This document shows, in pieces, positions 5,490 through 10,395 of a stretch of DNA of 10,395 nucleotides (position 1 is the first letter of the stretch; the number at the start of each line of letters is the position of its first letter). A program made the translations under genes and the position numbers. Under the pieces are notes generated by a model. The model was not told the DNA's origin. It did not search any database and was given only the letters and a program-made list of their open reading frames with translations. The stretch covers positions 1 through 10,395 of the forward strand of contig JAFNZJ010000082.1 of NCBI GenBank assembly GCA_017382915.1. The letters run 5' to 3'. The DNA comes from Clostridia bacterium (GTDB lineage: Bacteria; Bacillota; Clostridia; Oscillospirales; Acutalibacteraceae).

Positions 5490-7397
5490 ATGGGTCCTGC
5501 CAGATTTGGTATGAATAATGATAAGCTTAAAGAGCCGTTACCTAAAAATATTAAAGAGGTACCGGGTTATTTAAAGCGCCTTGTTTTAAAGTTTTTTAAA
5601 AGACTAATATACATATTCCGCCTGGTGTGGGATACATCACCCTGGATACTTATATTTTTGCTTTTAATTGCAATTATAAATGGTTTACTACCGGTAGTTA
5701 CCGCCTGGGTTGCGGCCGATTTGCTTAACATATTGGCGGCCGCCTTTGTTGCCGCAAAAAACGGCACAGAAATTGCCTTTAGTGGTATTTTATGGCTTTT
5801 AATTTTGCAGTTTGGTTGTATACTTTTTAAAAGCCTTATAAGTCATATAAATTCAATGGTTGTAAGAATTTCGGGTGAAATGGTTACCAATCATGTAAAG
5901 GTTATGATGATGAATAAGGCAAAAACGGTTGACCTGCAAAGCTTTGATAAAACCGATTTTTATGAACGGCTTGAAAATGCCCAGCGTGAGGCAACCGTCC
6001 GCCCAATTCAAATTATAAATGCCACCTTTGCATCGGTCAGCACGGTTATTAGTATGCTGTCCTTTGTGGCAATTTTATTTACAGTTAGTCCTTGGGCACC
6101 GCTTTTTATAGTGGCACTTGCTCTGCCATCAGCATTTATAACCTATCTTTACCGCAAAAAATCATTTAACTATGTGCGTATGCGTTCAAAGGACCGCCGC
6201 CAGTTAAATTATTATTCCGGCCTTATGACCAATAAGGATATGGTTAAAGAAATTCGCATTTTTGGTCTTTCTGATTTGTTTATTAAGCGCTATGGCAAAA
6301 CCTTTAAAGAGTATTTTAAAGGTCTTAGAAAGCTTTATTTAAAAGAAGGCTTTTGGAATATGTTTGTTTCACTGCTTTCGGCCTTGGCGCACTGCGTAGT
6401 TTTTGCATATGTTGCCTTTAGGGTGTGGCGCGGTAATCTGCAGGTCGGTGATTATTCACTTTATACCGGCGCACTTAATTCAATAACCAGCGGTGTAAAT
6501 AATCTTATTTCATCCACTTCCACCGTTTATGAGGGCACACTGTTTATTGACAACCTTATAACCTTTATGGATGAAAAACCCACCATTTTGGTGGATGACA
6601 ATGTAAATGCAAAGGTCAACCGCCATATACCCCATAAAATTGAGTTCAAAAATCTTTCCTTCCGTTACCCCGGTACCGAAAGGGATGTTATTAAAAATCT
6701 TAACGCCGTTATTGAGGCGGGCAGCACCGTTGCGCTGGTTGGTGTTAACGGCGCGGGTAAAACTACCCTTATAAAGCTTATTACCAGACTTTACGACCCA
6801 ACCGAGGGTGAAATTTTACTTGACGGTAAAAATATTAAAGAGTATGAGCCAAACGACCTTTATAAAATATTTGGCATAATATTCCAAGACTTTGGCAAGT
6901 ACGCCGTAACCGCCGCCGAAAACATAGCCTTTGGTGAGGTTGATAAAAAAGCAACCGAGCAAAATATTAAGCAGGCGGCAGAGCAAAGCAATGCCGACAG
7001 CTTTATAGATAAGCTGCCGCGCGGCTATGCCACCCCTCTTATGCGTTATTTTGAGGATGACGGTATTGAGCTTTCGGTAGGTCAGTGGCAAAAGCTTTCA
7101 ATAGCAAGGGCGTTTTACAGCGATTCTGATATTTTAATATTGGATGAGCCTACCGCATCGCTTGATGCCATTGCCGAGCAGGAGATTTATAACCAGTTTG
7201 ATGAACTGCGTAGGGATAAAACCACCATTTTTGTTTCGCACCGACTTTCATCCGCCACCACTGCCGATATAATTTTCGTGCTTGATAATGGTGTGCTGGT
7301 TGAATGTGGCTCCCACGCGGAGCTTATTAAAAAAGGCGGTCTTTACCATAAGCTTTTCACAACCCAAGCAGGTCGATATTTAGATAATAAGGAGTAA
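5490..7397 (+). CDS. ABC exporter, fused permease and ATPase (half-transporter)
   Basis: This 635-residue type IV ABC exporter subunit is expected to work as a dimer in the cytoplasmic membrane. The membrane domain (about 45-345) has hydrophobic segments near 51-75, 97-117, 180-200, 201-221 and 291-311, with a weaker sixth near 325-345. The ATPase domain (about 385-630) shows Walker A GVNGAGKT (418-425), Q-loop FQDFGKYAVTAAENIAFG (465-482), signature LSVGQWQK (528-535), Walker B ILILDEP (548-554), D-loop SLDA and H-loop His584. All catalytic positions are present. The FQDF...ENI.FG and GQWQK motifs are typical of the NisT/SpaT-like branch that exports peptides, but there is no peptidase domain and no precursor or modification gene nearby, so the cargo is unknown. 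The start is fixed by GGAGGT. It heads a three-gene operon. Confidence 0.92.
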   Translation: MGPARFGMNNDKLKEPLPKNIKEVPGYLKRLVLKFFKRLIYIFRLVWDTSPWILIFLLLIAIINGLLPVVTAWVAADLLNILAAAFVAAKNGTEIAFSGILWLLILQFGCILFKSLISHINSMVVRISGEMVTNHVKVMMMNKAKTVDLQSFDKTDFYERLENAQREATVRPIQIINATFASVSTVISMLSFVAILFTVSPWAPLFIVALALPSAFITYLYRKKSFNYVRMRSKDRRQLNYYSGLMTNKDMVKEIRIFGLSDLFIKRYGKTFKEYFKGLRKLYLKEGFWNMFVSLLSALAHCVVFAYVAFRVWRGNLQVGDYSLYTGALNSITSGVNNLISSTSTVYEGTLFIDNLITFMDEKPTILVDDNVNAKVNRHIPHKIEFKNLSFRYPGTERDVIKNLNAVIEAGSTVALVGVNGAGKTTLIKLITRLYDPTEGEILLDGKNIKEYEPNDLYKIFGIIFQDFGKYAVTAAENIAFGEVDKKATEQNIKQAAEQSNADSFIDKLPRGYATPLMRYFEDDGIELSVGQWQKLSIARAFYSDSDILILDEPTASLDAIAEQEIYNQFDELRRDKTTIFVSHRLSSATTADIIFVLDNGVLVECGSHAELIKKGGLYHKLFTTQAGRYLDNKE

Positions 7398-7402
7398 TAG
7401 CT

Positions 7403-8323
7403 TTGTACACATTAAAATTAAAACCCGCGTTAAAGGATTATCTTTGGGGCGGCAGGCGTTTGGTTAATGAATATAATATAAATACCGATTTAGAAAAGGT
7501 TGCTGAAGCCTGGGTGCTTTCCACCCATAAGGATGGCCCATCGGTGGTACTTAATGGTGAATATGAAGGTAAAACCTTGGCCGAGGCTGTAGATGCCTTT
7601 GGTGCCGACTGCTTAGGCGAAAATGGTAAAAAAATTAGCTATTTTCCAATTCTAGTTAAGCTTATTGATGCTAAGGATGACCTTTCTGTTCAGGTGCACC
7701 CCAATGATGAATACGCCCTTCGTGTGGAGGGTGAGTACGGCAAAACCGAAATGTGGTATGTAGTTGACTGTGAGCCGGGCGCAACCCTGTACTACGGCTT
7801 TAAGCATAATATAACCAAGGATGAATTTTGCAAGCGAATTAAAGATAACACCATAACCGATGTTTTAAATAAGGTTTCGGTTAAAAAGGGCGATGTTTTC
7901 TTTATGCAGGCAGGCACTATTCATGCCATAGGCAGTGGAATACTGATTGCCGAAATTCAGCAAAACTCCAACACCACCTACCGTGTATCCGATTACGGTC
8001 GTTTGGGTGCCGATGGTAAGCCAAGACCATTACATATTGAAAAAGCAGTGGAGGTTACAAATCTAACCCCGCCACCCGAATATAAAAATCTACCCAAAAA
8101 TGTTTTGGCAGAATGTGATTATTTTAAGGTTAAGATTTTCAGTACAAAGGATGTAAGAAAAATTGTTGTAGATGACAGTTCGTTTTCATCACTTCTTTGC
8201 CTTGAGGGTGAGGTTAGCTTTGACGGTATTACCCTTACTAAGGGTGAAAGCGCCTTTATACCCGCAAATAAGGGAGAGATAACCTTTAGCGGTGATGCAA
8301 CAATTATTGAAAGCAGGGTGTAA
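7403..8323 (+). CDS. manA: Mannose-6-phosphate isomerase, class I
   Basis: This is a 306-residue cytoplasmic zinc enzyme that interconverts mannose 6-phosphate and fructose 6-phosphate, feeding mannose use and GDP-mannose synthesis. It has the short Firmicutes class I length. Visible motifs are KDYLWGG (11-17), the zinc-site segment VQVHPND (96-102, His99), KTEMWYV (114-120, Glu116), GTIHAIGSG (171-179, His174) and the active-site stretch TTYRVSDYGR (191-200). The start is a TTG at 7403: AAGGAG (7389-7394) precedes it by 8 bases, in-frame stops lie just upstream, and the protein begins right at the conserved LKPALKDYLWGG. The SD overlaps the end of the ABC exporter gene, 5 bases away. Phosphomannose isomerase is well supported; a related sugar-phosphate isomerase specificity cannot be excluded. 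Confidence 0.92.
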   Translation: MYTLKLKPALKDYLWGGRRLVNEYNINTDLEKVAEAWVLSTHKDGPSVVLNGEYEGKTLAEAVDAFGADCLGENGKKISYFPILVKLIDAKDDLSVQVHPNDEYALRVEGEYGKTEMWYVVDCEPGATLYYGFKHNITKDEFCKRIKDNTITDVLNKVSVKKGDVFFMQAGTIHAIGSGILIAEIQQNSNTTYRVSDYGRLGADGKPRPLHIEKAVEVTNLTPPPEYKNLPKNVLAECDYFKVKIFSTKDVRKIVVDDSSFSSLLCLEGEVSFDGITLTKGESAFIPANKGEITFSGDATIIESRV

Positions 8324-8325
8324 CT

Positions 8326-8859
8326 GTGAGCATTTTAAACATTGTTTTGGTGGAGCCTGAAATACCCCAAAACACCGGCAATATTGCCCGCACCTGTGCC
8401 GCAACAGGGGCAAGGCTACATATAGTGGAGCCTATGGGCTTTAAGCCGGATGATAAGCAGCTTAAAAGGGCAGGTCTTGATTATTGGCACCTTTTAGACA
8501 TAACCTATTATAAAAATCTTGATGATTTTTTTGAAAAAAATAGTGGCGGCAATTTTTATTTTTTCACCACCAAGGGCAGAACGGTTTATTCTGATGTCAG
8601 TTACCCTGATAATGCCTATATCTTTTTTGGCAAGGAGACTAAAGGCCTTCCGGAGGAGCTGCTGCTGAAATACCCCGAAACCTCGGTTAGGGTACCAATG
8701 ATAGGCGATGCCCGTAGCCTAAACTTGTCAAATACCGTGGCACTTGCCGCCTATGAGGTGCTTCGCCAATGGGGCTTTCCGGAGCTTAAAAATTTTGGCG
8801 AACTGCATAGATATGACTGGAATACGGGTGAAATCAGAGAAAAAGAAATAAAAGGTTAA
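8326..8859 (+). CDS. trmL: tRNA (cytidine/uridine-34-2'-O)-methyltransferase TrmL
   Basis: This SPOUT-class, knotted methyltransferase puts a 2'-O-methyl group on the wobble nucleotide of leucine tRNAs, using S-adenosylmethionine. Motifs are PQNTGNIARTC (14-24), FGKETKGLP (101-109) and RSLNLSNTVALAAYE (130-144), which build the SAM-binding knot. At 177 residues it is about 20 longer than the usual 150-157; the extra residues form a charged C-terminal tail after the WGFPEL segment. The start is a GTG, set by AGGGTG (8315-8320) within the end of manA, 5 bases upstream, and by the conserved N-terminal LNIVLVEPEIPQNTGN. Two bases separate it from manA, so the genes are almost certainly co-translated. 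No hairpin terminator follows its stop. Confidence 0.94.
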   Translation: MSILNIVLVEPEIPQNTGNIARTCAATGARLHIVEPMGFKPDDKQLKRAGLDYWHLLDITYYKNLDDFFEKNSGGNFYFFTTKGRTVYSDVSYPDNAYIFFGKETKGLPEELLLKYPETSVRVPMIGDARSLNLSNTVALAAYEVLRQWGFPELKNFGELHRYDWNTGEIREKEIKG

Positions 8860-8876
8860 AAAATTTAAAAAAGTTG

Positions 8877-8904
8877 TTGATAAAATTCCAATTTGTGTTA
8901 TAGA
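8877..8904 (+). promoter_or_regulatory. Promoter-like sequence upstream of the secreted-protein remnant
   Basis: TTGATA (8877-8882) and TATAGA (8899-8904) are spaced by 16 bases in AT-rich DNA just after trmL. The coding-like remnant begins directly at its 3' edge, leaving no room for a ribosome site or start codon. It may be the promoter of a gene whose body has been lost. The match is moderate. Confidence 0.4.
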
Positions 8905-9329
8905 TTACCTTTAGCTGGCACTTAAATACTACCCCAACTGGTGCTATCCTTGGTCTTGATAACATTAAGGTTGAAAAGTATTCAATTGCTGATATCAATG
9001 CCGCAAGTGATAACTTCAGTGGCACCTATGCATATAATCGTGATAATGGTACAGATATCCGTTATTCAATTGATGACGAAACAAATGTACTAACCTATAC
9101 AGGTGTTCTCGTTGGTATAGGTAATGCAGATATCGCTACTAATTTTGTGGTTAGAGGTTATGTAATCATTGAAGATGCTAAGGGTATGCGTACCGTAGTT
9201 TATGGTGATATTATAACTATGAATATGTACCAGGCAGCTGATTATGTTGTTAAGAATTCTACCGTTCAGGCAGATATTGACGCAGCTCAAAAGGTTATTG
9301 ATGCATATAATGCAGCAATAAACCAGTAA
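8904..9329 (+). pseudogene. C-terminal remnant of a large secreted/surface protein
   Basis: An open frame of 141 codons runs from a TAG at 8901-8903 to TAA at 9327-9329, with no credible start at its 5' end. The first ATG/GTG-type codon in frame is the GTG at 9147, which lies mid-domain and has no ribosome site. The protein reads like a mature extracellular tail. It opens with TFSWHLNTTPTGAILGLDN, like the end of a carbohydrate-binding or jelly-roll module, continues with a Tyr/Asn/Asp/Thr-rich beta region and FVVRGYVIIEDAKGMRTVV, and ends in a helix VQADIDAAQKVIDAYNAAI. The segment resembling VRGY..-DAKGMRTVVYGD is familiar from C-terminal domains of Ruminococcus-type secreted proteins. Its codons (GGT, GCT, CGT, AAC, ATC) differ from the neighbouring operon and resemble pgk, suggesting a once highly expressed gene. 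Remnant versus assembly join is undecided. Confidence 0.65.
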
Positions 9330-9349
9330 TATTAAAATTTAATCTTTTG

Positions 9350-9383
9350 AAAAAATCTCCCACCGAGCGGTGGGAGATTTTTT
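9350..9383 (+). terminator. Strong rho-independent terminator
   Basis: A perfect 15-bp inverted repeat has a GC-rich core TCTCCCACC (9356-9364) pairing with GGTGGGAGA (9369-9377). The loop is GAGC, and flanking A6 and T6 runs complete the stem. It lies 20 bases after the stop of the secreted-protein remnant and insulates pgk from upstream transcription. The terminator being intact implies that the remnant retains its native 3' end. Confidence 0.92.
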
Positions 9384-9476
9384 GTTTGATTTGCTGTATT
9401 TTATGTTTGTCAGAGCAATATTACTATATGGCACAAAAAAACTTGCATTATGGGTGTTATTTTGGCAATAATTCTA

Positions 9477-9505
9477 TTGAAATTTTGTGCGGTTTTTGGT
9501 AAAAT
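9477..9505 (+). promoter_or_regulatory. Predicted extended -10 sigma-A promoter for pgk
   Basis: TTGAAA (9477-9482) and TAAAAT (9500-9505) are exactly 17 bases apart, and a TG one base before the -10 box (9497-9498) makes it an extended -10 promoter. The expected transcript would start near 9512. A 6-bp hairpin, GTTTGT (9509-9514) with ACAAAC (9525-9530), would sit at the very 5' end of the message and might stabilise it. An AAGGAAG ribosome site (9544-9550) lies 8 bases before the ATG. Confidence 0.72.
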
Positions 9506-9558
9506 AGTGTTTGTAGAAGTTTTAACAAACTAATTCTATTTGAAAGGAAGTTTTTTTA

Positions 9559-10395
9559 ATGGCAGCACTTAACAAAAAAACTATTGAAGACATTGAAGTA
9601 AAGGGCAAAAAAGTTCTTGTTCGTTGTGACTTTAACGTTCCCCTTAAAGATGGCGTTATCACCAATGATAAAAGAATTGTTGCTTCACTTCCCACTATCA
9701 AATATCTTTTAGAGGGTGGCGCAAAGGTTATTCTTTGTTCACACTTAGGTCGTCCAAAGGGTGAGGTTGTTCCTGAATTTTCACTTAAACCTGTTGCAGC
9801 CCGCCTTGCAGAGCTTTTAGGTATCACCGTTAAAATGGCAGATGATGTTGTAGGTGATTCTGCAAACGCTTTAGCAGCCGACCTTAAAGAGGGCGAAGTT
9901 TTATTACTTGAAAATGTTCGCTATGAAAAGGGCGAAACCAAAAACGACCCCGAGCTTTCTAAAAAGTTTGCCGCTTTGGCAGATATTTTTGTTAACGATG
10001 CTTTCGGTTCTGCTCACCGTGCGCATTCATCAACTACCGGCGTTGCAGATTATATCCCCGCAGTTGGCGGCTATCTTATTAATAAAGAAATTGAGTTTAT
10101 CGGCGGCGCTTTAGAGGCTCCTAAGCGTCCTTTGGTTGCTATTCTTGGCGGCGCAAAGGTAAGCGATAAAATCGGTGTTATCACCAACCTTATTGATAAG
10201 GTTGATACCCTTATCATCGGTGGCGGTATGGCCTACACCTTTATGAAGGCATTGGGTTACGAAATTGGTAATTCACTTTTAGATGCCGACAATGTTGAAA
10301 CCGCAAAGGATATGATGGCTAAAGCAGAAGCTAAGGGTGTTAAATTCCTTATTCCTGTTGATAACCGCGTAGGTAAAGAATATGATGAAAACACC
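9559..10395 (+). CDS. pgk: Phosphoglycerate kinase (partial, 3' end beyond window)
   Basis: This glycolytic kinase transfers phosphate from 1,3-bisphosphoglycerate to ADP in the cytoplasm. The first 279 codons of about 390-400 are present and uninterrupted. Visible motifs are the signature VRCDFNVPL (21-29), HLGRPKG (62-68), the ENVRYEKGE segment (118-126), NDAFGSAHRAHSS (146-158), GGAKVSDKI (197-205) and the hinge-side IIGGGMAYTFMKALG (219-233). The N-terminal 3-phosphoglycerate-binding domain is complete and the nucleotide-binding domain is cut by the window edge. The start is fixed by AAGGAAG and a conserved N-terminus. Codon use favours GTT, GGT, GCT, CGT and AAC, as expected for a highly expressed gene. 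gap is not upstream, so pgk is not in a gap-pgk operon here. Confidence 0.97.
   Translation, partial: MAALNKKTIEDIEVKGKKVLVRCDFNVPLKDGVITNDKRIVASLPTIKYLLEGGAKVILCSHLGRPKGEVVPEFSLKPVAARLAELLGITVKMADDVVGDSANALAADLKEGEVLLLENVRYEKGETKNDPELSKKFAALADIFVNDAFGSAHRAHSSTTGVADYIPAVGGYLINKEIEFIGGALEAPKRPLVAILGGAKVSDKIGVITNLIDKVDTLIIGGGMAYTFMKALGYEIGNSLLDADNVETAKDMMAKAEAKGVKFLIPVDNRVGKEYDENT

Noticed and set aside
7070..7095. LSVGQ signature as a defect in the ABC transporter
   Set aside because: LSVGQWQK is a normal variant in NisT/SpaT-like exporters, and all other catalytic motifs are intact.
9147..9329. Independent 60-codon gene starting at GTG 9147
   Set aside because: The frame stays open about 240 bases upstream with the same protein-like character, and the GTG lies within a domain and has no ribosome site.
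9384..9476. Possible small gene or riboswitch between the terminator and the pgk promoter
   Set aside because: There is no conserved RNA motif or open frame with a ribosome site; it is AT-rich spacer only.
1..10395. CRISPR array, tRNA or rRNA genes, insertion sequence ends, phage genes
   Set aside because: No regularly spaced repeats, cloverleaf-like sequences, transposase motifs or phage-type proteins were seen on either strand.

Overview
The window looks like a chromosomal segment of a low-GC, Gram-positive anaerobe of the Clostridia, most likely Oscillospiraceae/Ruminococcaceae. The evidence is the family content (MreB without MreC/MreD beside a DUF6472-like protein, an NFACT/RqcH protein, a NisT/SpaT-like ABC exporter, a Ruminococcus-type secreted-protein tail), strong Shine-Dalgarno sites, sigma-A type promoters and AT-rich intergenic DNA. 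No phage, integrase, transposase, CRISPR, tRNA or rRNA gene was recognised. The content is mostly housekeeping.

Layout. (1) 1-128: DNA of unknown origin, abutting the 5' end of a truncated comF (about 129-371) that keeps only the C-terminal phosphoribosyltransferase motif. (2) 431-2104, plus strand: mreB-like actin gene, a small Cys-rich DUF6472-like gene and a low-molecular-weight tyrosine phosphatase, tightly packed behind a promoter that overlaps the comF stop codon. (3) A hairpin terminator at 2107-2141 serves both convergent operons. (4) 2143-5362, minus strand: a four-helix membrane protein, an NFACT (RqcH/FbpA) protein and a TIM-barrel sugar isomerase/epimerase-like protein, in transcription order. 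(5) 5363-5489: a divergent promoter region with one well-formed promoter per strand. (6) 5490-8859, plus strand: ABC exporter, class I mannose-6-phosphate isomerase and TrmL tRNA methyltransferase, separated by only 5 and 2 bases; the last two use TTG and GTG starts. (7) 8860-9383: a promoter-like sequence joined directly to the 3' remnant of a large secreted protein gene, closed by a strong terminator. (8) 9477-end: an extended -10 promoter and the first 279 codons of pgk, cut by the window edge.

How the genes fit together. The first plus-strand operon pairs a cell-shape filament with a phosphatase. The minus-strand operon centres on ribosome-associated quality control, with two uncharacterised partners. 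The second plus-strand operon combines export, sugar-phosphate metabolism and tRNA wobble modification with no obvious common pathway. The most unusual points are two apparent breakpoints about 8.7 kb apart (the 5'-truncated comF and the 5'-truncated secreted protein), which could be real rearrangements or assembly joins.
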